The notes beneath the pieces are model-generated. The model ran no database searches. It was not told the DNA's origin and saw nothing but the letters and a program-made list of their open reading frames with translations. Shown here piece after piece: positions 18,466-26,465 of a stretch of 57,040 nt of DNA (position 1 is its first letter; the number at the start of each line of letters is the position of its first letter). A program made the translations under genes and the position numbers. The DNA comes from Microbacteriaceae bacterium UBA1487 (lineage in GTDB: Bacteria; Actinomycetota; Actinomycetes; Actinomycetales; Microbacteriaceae): positions 26,943 to 83,982 of the forward strand of contig DCRR01000009.1 in the NCBI GenBank assembly GCA_002325245.1, written 5' to 3'.

Positions 18466-19173
18466 ATGACTACGCGCACCATCCTCGTGACCGGCGGCAA
18501 CCGCGGCATCGGCCGCTCGATCGCGGAGGAGTTCGTGGCCCAGGGCCATCGCGTCGCCGTCACCGCGCGCTCCGGCGAAGGCCCCGAGGGAACGCTCACG
18601 GTGCGCGCCGATGTCACCGACAGCGCGGCCCTGGACGCCGCCTTCACCGAGGTCGAGGAGAAGCTCGGACCGGTGGAGGTCGTCGTCGCGAACGCCGGCA
18701 TCACGCGCGACACGCTCCTCATGCGCATGAGCGACGACGACTTCGAGCAGGTCGTCGACACCAACCTCGGCGGCGCGTTCCGCGTCGTCAAGCGCGCCAG
18801 CAAGGGAATGCTGAAGGCCCGCTTCGGCCGCATCATCCTCGTCTCGAGCGTCGTCGGCCTGTTCGGTGGCGCCGGCCAGGTGAACTACTCGTCCTCGAAG
18901 GCGGGCCTCGTCGGCATGGCGCGGTCGATCACGCGCGAGCTCGGCGGCCGCGGCATCACGGCGAACGTCGTCGCTCCCGGCTTCATCGAGACCGACATGA
19001 CGGCGGAGCTGCCCGAGACCCAGCAGGCCGAGTACAAGAAGTCGATTCCGGCGGGCCGCTTCGCGCAGCCCTCCGAGGTCGCCAAGGTGATCGCCTGGCT
19101 CGCCTCCGACGACGCTGCCTACATCTCGGGAGCCGTCATCCCGGTGGATGGCGGACTCGGCATGGGCCACTAG
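18466..19173 (+). CDS. fabG: 3-oxoacyl-ACP reductase (FabG-type short-chain dehydrogenase)
   Basis: A 235-residue NADPH-dependent short-chain dehydrogenase, probably reducing beta-ketoacyl-ACP in fatty acid synthesis. It has the cofactor motif TGGNRGIG at 9-16, NAG near 81, and the catalytic Tyr-Lys pair in YSSSK near 144. The C-terminal VDGGLGMGH is typical of FabG. The start at 18466 is chosen because TAGGCT lies 7 nt upstream. An inhA-type gene does not follow, so the substrate range is less certain than the fold. Its stop overlaps the convergent serB stop by 4 bp. Confidence 0.85.
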   Translation: MTTRTILVTGGNRGIGRSIAEEFVAQGHRVAVTARSGEGPEGTLTVRADVTDSAALDAAFTEVEEKLGPVEVVVANAGITRDTLLMRMSDDDFEQVVDTNLGGAFRVVKRASKGMLKARFGRIILVSSVVGLFGGAGQVNYSSSKAGLVGMARSITRELGGRGITANVVAPGFIETDMTAELPETQQAEYKKSIPAGRFAQPSEVAKVIAWLASDDAAYISGAVIPVDGGLGMGH

Positions 19174-19811
19174 GCCCGGGGGAGCCCCAGCAGCGGCAGC
19201 ACGAGCGCCAGATCGCGCTCGTCGAGGATCACGTGCGCCTCGTCGCGCACCGGCGCCTTGGCGTCGAAGCCGATCGCGAGCCCGCAGCGCGCCATCATCT
19301 CGAGGTCGTTGGCGCCGTCGCCGATGGCGACGGTCTGGGCCAGCGGGATGCCGCGCGCGGTCGCCCACTCCTCGAGCGCGTGGGCCTTCGCGGCCGCATC
19401 CACGACGGGCGGGATCACGGCGCCGGTCAGACGTCCCTCGGCCGCCTCGAGGCGATTGGCGCGCCACTCGTCGAGTCCGAGGCGCGCCGCGATCGGGTCG
19501 ACCACCTCGTGGAATCCCCCCGACACCACCGCGACGGCCCCGCCGGCCGCCTGCACACCGGCCACCAGCTCGGGCACGCCGCGGGTCACCGTGACCCGCT
19601 CGCGCACGCGTGCGATCGCCTCGGTGTCGAGCCCCGCGAGCGTCGCGACGCGTGAGCGCAGGCTCTGCTCGAAGTCGAGCTCGCCATTCATGGCGCGGAA
19701 GGTGATCTCGGCGACCTCCTCGAGCACCCCCGCCTCCTCGGCGAGCAGCTCGATCACCTCCTGCTCGATGAGGGTCGAGTCGACGTCGAGCACAACGAGG
19801 AAGCGGGCCAT
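19170..19811 (-). CDS. serB: Phosphoserine phosphatase
   Basis: It dephosphorylates L-phosphoserine in the last step of serine synthesis. The 213-residue HAD-family protein has motif I DVDSTLIEQE at about residues 9-18, motif II VSGGF near 95, and motif III GDGANDLEMM near 144. It lacks the N-terminal ACT-like domains of the longer mycobacterial SerB2, so it matches the single-domain form. The ATG at 19811 follows a GGAAGG-like site. Confidence 0.92.
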   Translation of the reverse strand: MARFLVVLDVDSTLIEQEVIELLAEEAGVLEEVAEITFRAMNGELDFEQSLRSRVATLAGLDTEAIARVRERVTVTRGVPELVAGVQAAGGAVAVVSGGFHEVVDPIAARLGLDEWRANRLEAAEGRLTGAVIPPVVDAAAKAHALEEWATARGIPLAQTVAIGDGANDLEMMARCGLAIGFDAKAPVRDEAHVILDERDLALVLPLLGLPRA

Positions 19812-19863
19812 GCAGGGGAGCCTTCCGGAAGCGGCGCCGGATGCGGCATCCGGTCGGAGAGAA

Positions 19864-21102
19864 TCAGCTGACGGGGAGGCCCTTGCCGACCACGGTGATG
19901 CCGCTCTCGGTCACGGTGAAGCCTCGCGCGCGATCCGCGTCGTGATCGACACCCACCGTCGCGCCGGCTTCGACCACCACGTCCTTGTCGAGGATAGCGC
20001 GCTGCACGATCGCTCCCGCCCCCACCGTCACGCGGTCGAAGACGACCGAGTCGACGACCTTGGCACCGGACTCCACGCTCGTCCACGGCCCGAGCACGCT
20101 GCGCTCGATGTGACCGCCGGAGACGACGCAGCCGAGCGAGACGATCGAGTCGATGATCGTGCCGATCGCGTTCTTCTCGTCGCGGACGAACTTGGCGGGC
20201 GGCGCGTTCAGCTGCTGGCTGAAGATCGGCCAGTCGCGGTTGTAGAGGTTGAACACCGGCAGCGCCGAGACCAGATCCATGTGCGCGTCCAGGAACGAGT
20301 CGATCGTCCCCACATCGCGCCAGTAGAACCGGTCGCGCTCAGTCGAGCCGGGCACGTCGTTCTTGATGAGGTCGTAGACGCCCGCCTCGCCGCGCGCGAC
20401 GAAGTCGGGGATCAGGTCGCCGCCCATGTCGTGGCTCGATCCGGCGAGTTCGCTGTCGCGCTCGACGGCCGCCATGAGGGCATCGGCATCGAACACGTAG
20501 TTGCCCATCGACGCCAGGAACTCGCCCGGGGAGTCGGCCAGACCGACCGCATCCTTGGGCTTCTCGCGGAACGCCGAGATCAGCTCCGGGTTCTCAGGAT
20601 CGACCTCGATGACGCCGAACTGATCAGAGAGCGCCAGCGGCTGGCGGATCGCTGCCACCGTCGCCGGGAGACCCGAGGCGATGTGCGCGTCGATCATCTG
20701 GCTGAAGTCCATGCGGTAGACGTGGTCCGCGCCCACCACGACGACGATGTCCGGCTTCTCGTCGCGGATCAGGTTGAGGCTCTGGAAGATGGCGTCGGCC
20801 GAGCCGCTGAACCAGCGCTTGCCGAGGCGCTGCTGCGCGGGCACCGAGGCGACGTAGCTGCCGAGCAGACCCGAGAGCCGCCAGGTCTGCGAGACGTGAC
20901 GGTCGAGCGAGTGCGACTTGTACTGGGTGAGCACAACGAGCTGGCGCAGCCCCGAGTTGATGAGGTTCGACAGCGCGAAGTCGATGAGCCGGTAGCCCCC
21001 CGCGAAGGGGACCGCGGGTTTGGCCCGGTCCGCCGTCAGCGGCATCAGCCGCTTGCCCTCGCCGCCGGCGAGCACGATCCCGAACACCTTCTTCGCTGCC
21101 AT
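19864..21102 (-). CDS. glgC: Glucose-1-phosphate adenylyltransferase
   Basis: It makes ADP-glucose from glucose-1-phosphate and ATP, the committed donor for glycogen or maltose-1-phosphate synthesis. The 412-residue protein has the nucleotide-binding motif LAGGEGKRLMPLTADRAKP near residues 11-29, KRWFSGSADAIFQ near 94, and a C-terminal left-handed beta-helix region rich in V/G repeats. The start is the ATG at 21102, 6 nt after a TACTGT box. It is divergent from glgA across 45 bp. Confidence 0.96.
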   Translation of the reverse strand: MAAKKVFGIVLAGGEGKRLMPLTADRAKPAVPFAGGYRLIDFALSNLINSGLRQLVVLTQYKSHSLDRHVSQTWRLSGLLGSYVASVPAQQRLGKRWFSGSADAIFQSLNLIRDEKPDIVVVVGADHVYRMDFSQMIDAHIASGLPATVAAIRQPLALSDQFGVIEVDPENPELISAFREKPKDAVGLADSPGEFLASMGNYVFDADALMAAVERDSELAGSSHDMGGDLIPDFVARGEAGVYDLIKNDVPGSTERDRFYWRDVGTIDSFLDAHMDLVSALPVFNLYNRDWPIFSQQLNAPPAKFVRDEKNAIGTIIDSIVSLGCVVSGGHIERSVLGPWTSVESGAKVVDSVVFDRVTVGAGAIVQRAILDKDVVVEAGATVGVDHDADRARGFTVTESGITVVGKGLPVS

Positions 21103-21108
21103 GTCCTT

Positions 21109-21114
21109 ACAGTA
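21109..21114 (-). promoter_or_regulatory. -10-like box, leaderless start of glgC
   Basis: TACTGT on the minus strand, 6 nt before the glgC ATG. The -35 position of this promoter would overlap the glgA -10 box. Confidence 0.45.
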
Positions 21115-21135
21115 GGTCAGCCACCGCGCCTGTAC

Positions 21136-21141
21136 TAGCGT
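21136..21141 (+). promoter_or_regulatory. -10-like box, leaderless start of glgA
   Basis: TAGCGT followed by 6 nt and the glgA GTG at 21148. Only 21 bp separate it from the divergent glgC box. Confidence 0.45.
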
Positions 21142-21147
21142 CAAGAC

Positions 21148-22332
21148 GTGCGAGTCGATGTGATTACCAGGGAATATCCACCGGAGGTCTACGGCGGCGC
21201 GGGCGTCCACGTCGCCGAACTCGTCGCCGCCCTCCGCGCCGATGTCGAGGTGCAGGTGCGCTGCTTCGGCGCGCCACGCGACGAGCCGGGCGTTCACGCC
21301 TACGGCGTGCCCGCCGAGCTGACCGGATCCAATCCGGCGCTGACCACCCTCGGCACCGATCTGCTGATCGCGGGCGACGTCGCGGGCGCCAATCTGGTGC
21401 ACTCGCACACCTGGTACGCCAATGCGGCGGGGCACCTCGCCAAGCTGCTGCACGGCATCCCGCACGTCCTGACCGCGCACAGCCTCGAACCGCTGCGCCC
21501 GTGGAAGGCCGAGCAGCTGGGCGGCGGCTACCGCGTCTCGAGCTGGGTGGAGCAGAGCGCCTACGAGGCGGCTGACGCCGTCATCGCCGTGAGCGACGGG
21601 ATGCGCGCCGACATCCTGCGCAGCTACCCGGCGATCGACCCGGCGCGCGTGCACGTCGTGCACAACGGCATCGACCTGGAGCGCTGGCACCGCCACGAGG
21701 ACCCGGCGACGCTCGAGCGCTTCGGGATCGATCCCGGGCGGCCGAGCGTCGTCTTCGTCGGACGCATCACCCGCCAGAAGGGGCTGCCGTACCTGCTGGC
21801 CGCGGCGCGCCTGCTGCCGCCGGAGGTGCAGCTGGTGCTGTGCGCCGGAGCGCCGGATACCCCTGAGATCCTCGCCGAGGTGCAGGCCGGCGTCGCCGAG
21901 CTCCAGCGCGAGCGCAGCGGCGTGGTCTGGATCGAGCAGCTGCTGCCGCGCAACGAGCTGTCCGCGATCCTGTCCCAGGCCACGACCTTCGTCTGCCCCT
22001 CGGTCTACGAGCCGCTCGGCATCGTGAACCTCGAGGCGATGGCCTGCGGTGCCGCTGTCGTCGGCACGGCGACCGGAGGCATCCCGGAGGTCGTCAGCAA
22101 CGGGATCACCGGCCGATTGGTGCCGATCGAGCAGGTCGACGACGGCACGGGAACGCCGCTCGACCCCGAGCGCTTCATCGCCGATCTCGCGGAGGTGCTG
22201 ACCGAAGTCACGAGCGACCCGGAGACGGCCCGACGCATGGGGGAGGCCGGGCGGCAGCGCGCCGAGGAGCACTTCGCGTGGACCTCGATCGCCGAGCGCA
22301 CGCGGCGAATCTACGACTCGCTCCTGCCGTAG
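21148..22332 (+). CDS. glgA: Actinobacterial GlgA/GlgM glycosyltransferase (ADP-glucose dependent)
   Basis: A 394-residue GT4-fold enzyme of the corynebacterial/mycobacterial GlgA group, shorter than classical GlgA. Mycobacterial members (GlgM) make maltose-1-phosphate from ADP-glucose, so this enzyme may do so rather than elongate glycogen directly. Motifs are TREYPPEVYGGAGVHV at 7-22, GRITRQKGLPYLL near 207, and the E-x7-E region YEPLGIVNLEAMACG near 286. The GTG start sits 6 nt after TAGCGT. It is divergent from glgC, which supplies its donor. Confidence 0.9.
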   Translation: MRVDVITREYPPEVYGGAGVHVAELVAALRADVEVQVRCFGAPRDEPGVHAYGVPAELTGSNPALTTLGTDLLIAGDVAGANLVHSHTWYANAAGHLAKLLHGIPHVLTAHSLEPLRPWKAEQLGGGYRVSSWVEQSAYEAADAVIAVSDGMRADILRSYPAIDPARVHVVHNGIDLERWHRHEDPATLERFGIDPGRPSVVFVGRITRQKGLPYLLAAARLLPPEVQLVLCAGAPDTPEILAEVQAGVAELQRERSGVVWIEQLLPRNELSAILSQATTFVCPSVYEPLGIVNLEAMACGAAVVGTATGGIPEVVSNGITGRLVPIEQVDDGTGTPLDPERFIADLAEVLTEVTSDPETARRMGEAGRQRAEEHFAWTSIAERTRRIYDSLLP

Positions 22333-22344
22333 GCTAGGAGCATC

Positions 22345-23130
22345 ATGTCTGCGGTGCTCACGCTCTCCGACCTCGCCGTCATTCGCGACGGCAATCGCAT
22401 CCTCGACGGCATCAACTGGGTCGTCAATCCCGAGGAGCGGTGGGTGATTCTGGGGCCGAACGGCGCGGGCAAGACCACGCTGCTCTCGATCGCCTCCGCG
22501 AACATCCACCCCACCGAGGGCTCTGCCGTGCTGCTCGACGAGAAGCTCGGCAAGACCGACGTCTTCGAGCTGCGTCCGCGCATCGGCTTCGCATCGACCG
22601 CGTTCGCCCGTCGCATCCCCGGCGACGAGACCGTGCTCGACGTGGTCATGACGGCGGCCTACGCCGTCACCGGCCGCTGGAACGAGAACTACGACCTCGT
22701 CGACAGCAAGCGCGCCACGCGCGTGCTCGCCGAGTGGAAGCTGGACCACCTCCAGGACCGCCGTTTCGGCACGCTGAGCGACGGGGAGCAGAAGCGCACC
22801 CAGATCGCTCGCGCCGTCATGACCGATCCGGAGCTCCTGCTGCTCGACGAGCCGGCGGCCAGCCTCGACCTCGGCTCGCGCGAAGAGCTCGTCGGACTGC
22901 TCGGCGCCTACGCGCAGAACCCCGAGTCGCCCGCGATGGTGATGGTGACGCACCACGTCGAGGAGATCCCCGTGGGCTTCACGCACGCCATGCTGCTCGC
23001 GGGCGGCCGCATCCAGTCGGCCGGGCCGATCGCCGAGGTGATCACCGCCGACAATCTGTCGGAGGCGTTCGGCCTGCGCCTCGAGGTCTCCACGAGCGAC
23101 ACGGGTCGTTTCGCGGCGCGTGCGGTCTGA
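22345..23130 (+). CDS. Stand-alone ABC transporter-type ATPase
   Basis: A 261-residue single ABC domain with Walker A GPNGAGKTT near residues 38-46, signature LSDGEQKRTQIARAV near 147, Walker B LLLLDEPAAS near 168, and the switch histidine in VTHHVEEI. The signature has Asp in place of the first Gly. No membrane partner is adjacent. Related stand-alone ATPases occur next to serB2 in mycobacteria and resemble ModF/YlmA. The substrate is unknown. A TAGGCT box (22330-22335) and an AGGAG site precede the ATG. Confidence 0.8.
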   Translation: MSAVLTLSDLAVIRDGNRILDGINWVVNPEERWVILGPNGAGKTTLLSIASANIHPTEGSAVLLDEKLGKTDVFELRPRIGFASTAFARRIPGDETVLDVVMTAAYAVTGRWNENYDLVDSKRATRVLAEWKLDHLQDRRFGTLSDGEQKRTQIARAVMTDPELLLLDEPAASLDLGSREELVGLLGAYAQNPESPAMVMVTHHVEEIPVGFTHAMLLAGGRIQSAGPIAEVITADNLSEAFGLRLEVSTSDTGRFAARAV

Positions 23131-23147
23131 ACCGGGCCGCCACCTGG

Positions 23148-23153
23148 TATAGT
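23148..23153 (+). promoter_or_regulatory. Candidate -10 box for the L31 type B gene
   Basis: TATAGT lies 54 nt upstream of the L31 ATG. No clear -35 hexamer or Zur operator was recognised. Confidence 0.4.
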
Positions 23154-23207
23154 CGTCCCTTGGTCCGCTCTGGCCATTCAAGCTTCCATTTACTTCCGAG
23201 GTTTCCC

Positions 23208-23462
23208 ATGAAGTCCGACATCCACCCGGCGTACGCGCCCATCGTGTTCCGCGACCTCGCGAGCGGTGAGACGTTCCTCACGCGTTCGACGGTCACGAGC
23301 GACAAGACGATCGAACTCGACGGTCAGACCTACCCGGTCATCGACGTCGAGATCTCGTCCGCCTCGCACCCGTTCTACACGGGCAAGCAGCGCATCATGG
23401 ACTCGGCCGGTCGTGTCGAGAAGTTCAACCAGCGCTTCAAGAGCTTCGGCGGCTCCAAGTAA
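23208..23462 (+). CDS. rpmE2: 50S ribosomal protein L31 type B
   Basis: An 84-residue L31 of the zinc-independent type. It starts MKSDIHPAY and contains no cysteine at all, so the CxxC zinc site of the standard form is absent. It has the conserved SSASHPFYTGKQRIMDSAGR region. In many bacteria this paralogue replaces zinc-binding L31 when zinc is scarce, usually under Zur control; a Zur site is not evident here. A GAGG-like ribosome-binding site precedes the ATG. Confidence 0.95.
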   Translation: MKSDIHPAYAPIVFRDLASGETFLTRSTVTSDKTIELDGQTYPVIDVEISSASHPFYTGKQRIMDSAGRVEKFNQRFKSFGGSK

Positions 23463-23471
23463 GTCGTCCCT

Positions 23472-23501
23472 CGAAGGCCCCCGCTCCGGCGGGGGCCTTC
23501 G
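23472..23501. terminator. Terminator after the L31 gene
   Basis: A 13-bp GC-rich inverted repeat with a short 4-nt loop (CGAAGGCCCCCGC arm) lies 10 bp after the L31 stop, between it and the convergent Nudix gene. Confidence 0.8.
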
Positions 23502-23575
23502 TCGTTGACGGCTCGAGAGCCGAGCGGGCCAGCACGGACCGATCGGCACCCCGCGGGCCCGGCCATGTCCGCTCC

Positions 23576-23977
23576 TCAGCGAGCGGCGAGGACGAACGGC
23601 ACGAGGTAGTCGCGGCTCAGCGGCGCCATCGACGGCAGCGGCCGCGCCGGGTCCCACCAGATCGCCTCGGCGATCTCGGCGGCGATCTCGGGCACGCCGG
23701 TCAACGGCGCCCGGTAGCACCAGGCGTCGAGCGTCATGCCGGGCTCGTTCGCGGCATCCGCGTCGAAGCGCCCGATCTCGATCAGGTCGGCGGGGGAGAG
23801 CACCAGACCGAGCTCCTCTGCCAGTTCGCGCACCAGGCATTCCGCCGGGGACTCGCCCTGCTCGATCTTGCCGCCGGGCTGCATGAACGCGACGGTGCCG
23901 TGCTTGCGCACGAACAGCAGCTGGCCGGCCTCGTTCTCGATGACCGCGGCCGCGATCCGCAGGACGCCCGAGCTCAC
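23576..23977 (-). CDS. Nudix hydrolase
   Basis: A 133-residue Nudix-fold pyrophosphohydrolase. The Nudix box runs from GKIEQGE to RELAEELGL (about residues 32-54) and has the expected Gly, Glu and REXXEE residues. The GTG start overlaps the exonuclease stop by 4 bp (GTGA), so it is co-translated with the exonuclease and sits at the end of the treS operon. Substrate specificity cannot be read from the sequence. Nucleotide-pool cleaning is a reasonable but unproven role. Confidence 0.87.
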   Translation of the reverse strand: MSSGVLRIAAAVIENEAGQLLFVRKHGTVAFMQPGGKIEQGESPAECLVRELAEELGLVLSPADLIEIGRFDADAANEPGMTLDAWCYRAPLTGVPEIAAEIAEAIWWDPARPLPSMAPLSRDYLVPFVLAAR

Positions 23978-24660
23978 CGGATCGGCCACCCGCGCGACGC
24001 GACGAACGACGGATCCTTGACCCGACGCATGTACTCCTCGAAGCTCGCCGCCTGCTCGGCGAACCAGGCCGCCTGGCGGGTGTGCAGCTCGCGCGGGTCG
24101 AGATCGAGCTCGGCGGGGAACGCCTTCACCAAGGCCTGCGCGACGCGCCCGGCGGCGACCGCGTCGGCGCCGGCGTCGTGCGCGTCGTCGAGCGCGATGC
24201 CGTAATGCTGCGCGGTGACCTCGAGCGTGCGCTTGCCGCGCCGGTAGCGATCGACGGCCTTGTCGAGCACCAGCGGATCGATGATCGGGGAGAGCGTGGC
24301 GAGCGGCGCGACTGTGTGGCGCGCGCACTCATGCGCGAGCAGTGACAGATCGTAGGGCGCGTTGTAGACCGTCACCGGCGTTCCACTGCCGAGCAGCTCG
24401 CGCAGCGAGTCGGTGACCTCGGCCACGACACCGGAGGCGGGGCGCCCCTCGGCACGGGCGCGCTCAGTCGTGATCCCGTGGACGGCAGCCGCCTGCTCCG
24501 GGATCTCGATGCCGGGGTCGGCGAGCCAGTCTCGGCGCTCGAGCACGCCGCCCTCGGGATCCAGCACCGCCACGCAGGCCGAGACGATGCGCGCCGTGCG
24601 CACATCGACGCCCGTCGTCTCGAGATCGAATACGCCGAGCCGGCCGCCCCAGTTGTTCAT
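23974..24660 (-). CDS. DEDDh 3'-5' exonuclease (DnaQ-like)
   Basis: A 228-residue exonuclease with the three Exo motifs: FDLETTGVD near 11 (Asp and Glu), NAPYDLSLLAHE near 99 (Asp), and HDAGADAVAAG near 158 (His and Asp). This is the DEDDh set of the polymerase III epsilon-like family. It is a single-domain protein. It lies 35 bp after treS and overlaps the Nudix gene. Whether it is a proofreading or general nuclease is not known. Confidence 0.88.
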   Translation of the reverse strand: MNNWGGRLGVFDLETTGVDVRTARIVSACVAVLDPEGGVLERRDWLADPGIEIPEQAAAVHGITTERARAEGRPASGVVAEVTDSLRELLGSGTPVTVYNAPYDLSLLAHECARHTVAPLATLSPIIDPLVLDKAVDRYRRGKRTLEVTAQHYGIALDDAHDAGADAVAAGRVAQALVKAFPAELDLDPRELHTRQAAWFAEQAASFEEYMRRVKDPSFVASRGWPIR

Positions 24661-24695
24661 GGCACCAGGCTAGGGGGTGCGGCAGACAGCAGCGG

Positions 24696-26426
24696 TCACC
24701 GAGCGCCGCCGCCCTGGAACCGCGCCTCCCCGAGGTGCAGCCAGAAGAAGCCCTGCGAGCCCATCGTCAGCGTCGCGGTCCCGTCCTCGGCGACGCGCGG
24801 GAACTCCGCTCCGCCGAACAGGTCGTACAGCGGCTGCCCGGCGAACTCCTCGCCGATCTCGATGTTCACCGCGACCGGGTTGTGAGCGAAGGAGAAGACG
24901 CACAGCACGCGCTCGGGGGCGTCGCCGAACTGGCTTCCCGAGCCCTCGTACTCGCGCACGAAGGCGAGCACCGACTCGTGGTCGGTGCGCAGCACGCGCA
25001 TCGACCCGAGCCCGAAGGTCGGGTGCTGCTTGCGCACGTGAATCACGTTGCGCACCCAGTGCAGCAGCGAACGCGACTGCGCGAGCTGCGACTCGACGTT
25101 GACGAGCGTGTAGTTGTAGACGAGCGACTGCACGACCGGAAGGAACAGCTTGCCGGGATCGGCGGTGGAGAACCCGGCGTTGCGGTCCGGCGTCCACTGC
25201 ATCGGCGTGCGCGAGGCGTCGCGGTCGGGGAGCCAGATGTTGTCGCCCATCCCGATCTCGTCGCCGTAGTACAGGAACGGCGAGCCGGGCAGCGAGAACA
25301 GCAGCGCGTGCGCGAGCTCCAGCTCGGCGCGCGAGTTGTCGAGCAGGGTCGCCAGCCGGCGACGGATGCCCACGTTGACGCGCATCCGCGGGTCGTAGGC
25401 GTACCAGCCGTACATCGCCTGCCGGTACTCCTCGCTCACCATCTCGAGCGTCAGCTCGTCGTGGTTGCGCAGGAACACGCCCCACCCGGCGCCGTCCGGC
25501 ACCTCGGTGGTCTCGGCGAGCACGCGGGTCAGCTCCTGCGCCGACTGCGAGCGCAGGGAGTAGAAGATGCGCGGCATGGCGGGGAAGTCGAAGGCCATGT
25601 GGCACTCGGGCTCCTCGTTGGTGCCCATGTACTCGACGACCTCGGACGGCCACTGGTTCGCCTCGGCGATCATCACCCGGCCGGGATACTCGGTGTCCAT
25701 CATGTGGCGCACGGCCCGGATGAACTCGTGGGTCTCGGGCTCGCTCTCGCCGGTGCCGCCCTCCGACTCGTAGAGGTAGGGGATCGCGTCGAGTCGGAAG
25801 CCGTCGACGCCGAGGTCCATCCAGAACCGGATGACCTCGAACACCGCCTCGTGCACGGCCGGGTTGTGGTAGTTCAGGTCCGGCTGGTGCGAGAAGAAGC
25901 GGTGGAAGTAGAACTGGCGCCGCTCCGAGTCGAACGCCCAGTTGGACTCCTCGTAGTCGGTGAAGATGATGCGGATGTTGTCGAACTTCTCGTCGGAGTC
26001 GCTCCAGACGTAGAAATCGCCGTACGGGCCCTCCGGGTCGAGCCGGGACTGCTGGAACCACTCGTGCTGATCCGAGGTGTGGTTCAGCGGGAGGTCGATG
26101 ATGACGCGCATGTTGCGCTCGTGCGCCTTGGTGACCAGCTCGCGGAACTCCTCGATCGTGCCGAACTCGGGCAGGATCGAGTGGTAGTCCGAGACGTCGT
26201 AGCCGCCGTCGCGCAGCGGCGAGTCGAAGATCGGCGGGATCCACAGCGCGTCGACGCCCAGCCACTGCAGGTAGTCGAGCTTGGAGATCAGACCGCCGAG
26301 GTCTCCCGAGCCGTCGCCGTTGGAATCGACGAACGAGCGGACCATGACCTCGTAGAAGACCGCACGACGGTACCAGTGCGGGTCGAGTGTGAGACCGGGC
26401 AGGGTGTGGGGTGCGGTGAAAGACAC
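24696..26426 (-). CDS. treS: Trehalose synthase / maltose glucosyltransferase (GH13)
   Basis: It interconverts maltose and trehalose. The 576-residue GH13 protein starts MSFTAPHTLPGLTLDPHWYR, has AVFYEVMVRSFVDSNGDG at its N-terminus, the nucleophile region DGFRLDAIPYLYE near 208, the acid/base MIAEANQWP near 250, and FLRNHDELT near 318. No maltokinase domain is fused and no pep2 or glgE lies next to it. The start is the GTG at 26426, 6 nt after TAGACT. It leads the treS-exonuclease-Nudix operon and is divergent from the alpha/beta hydrolase. Confidence 0.93.
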   Translation of the reverse strand: MSFTAPHTLPGLTLDPHWYRRAVFYEVMVRSFVDSNGDGSGDLGGLISKLDYLQWLGVDALWIPPIFDSPLRDGGYDVSDYHSILPEFGTIEEFRELVTKAHERNMRVIIDLPLNHTSDQHEWFQQSRLDPEGPYGDFYVWSDSDEKFDNIRIIFTDYEESNWAFDSERRQFYFHRFFSHQPDLNYHNPAVHEAVFEVIRFWMDLGVDGFRLDAIPYLYESEGGTGESEPETHEFIRAVRHMMDTEYPGRVMIAEANQWPSEVVEYMGTNEEPECHMAFDFPAMPRIFYSLRSQSAQELTRVLAETTEVPDGAGWGVFLRNHDELTLEMVSEEYRQAMYGWYAYDPRMRVNVGIRRRLATLLDNSRAELELAHALLFSLPGSPFLYYGDEIGMGDNIWLPDRDASRTPMQWTPDRNAGFSTADPGKLFLPVVQSLVYNYTLVNVESQLAQSRSLLHWVRNVIHVRKQHPTFGLGSMRVLRTDHESVLAFVREYEGSGSQFGDAPERVLCVFSFAHNPVAVNIEIGEEFAGQPLYDLFGGAEFPRVAEDGTATLTMGSQGFFWLHLGEARFQGGGAR

Positions 26427-26432
26427 CGTCCG

Positions 26433-26438
26433 AGTCTA
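26433..26438 (-). promoter_or_regulatory. -10-like box, leaderless start of treS
   Basis: TAGACT on the minus strand, 6 nt before the treS GTG. Confidence 0.45.
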
Positions 26439-26452
26439 CGAGTGCTCGCGCC

Positions 26453-26458
26453 TAGGAT
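26453..26458 (+). promoter_or_regulatory. -10-like box, leaderless start of the alpha/beta hydrolase
   Basis: TAGGAT followed by 7 nt and the ATG at 26466. The ATG at 26457 overlaps this box and is therefore disfavoured. Confidence 0.4.
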
Positions 26459-26465
26459 GGGAACG

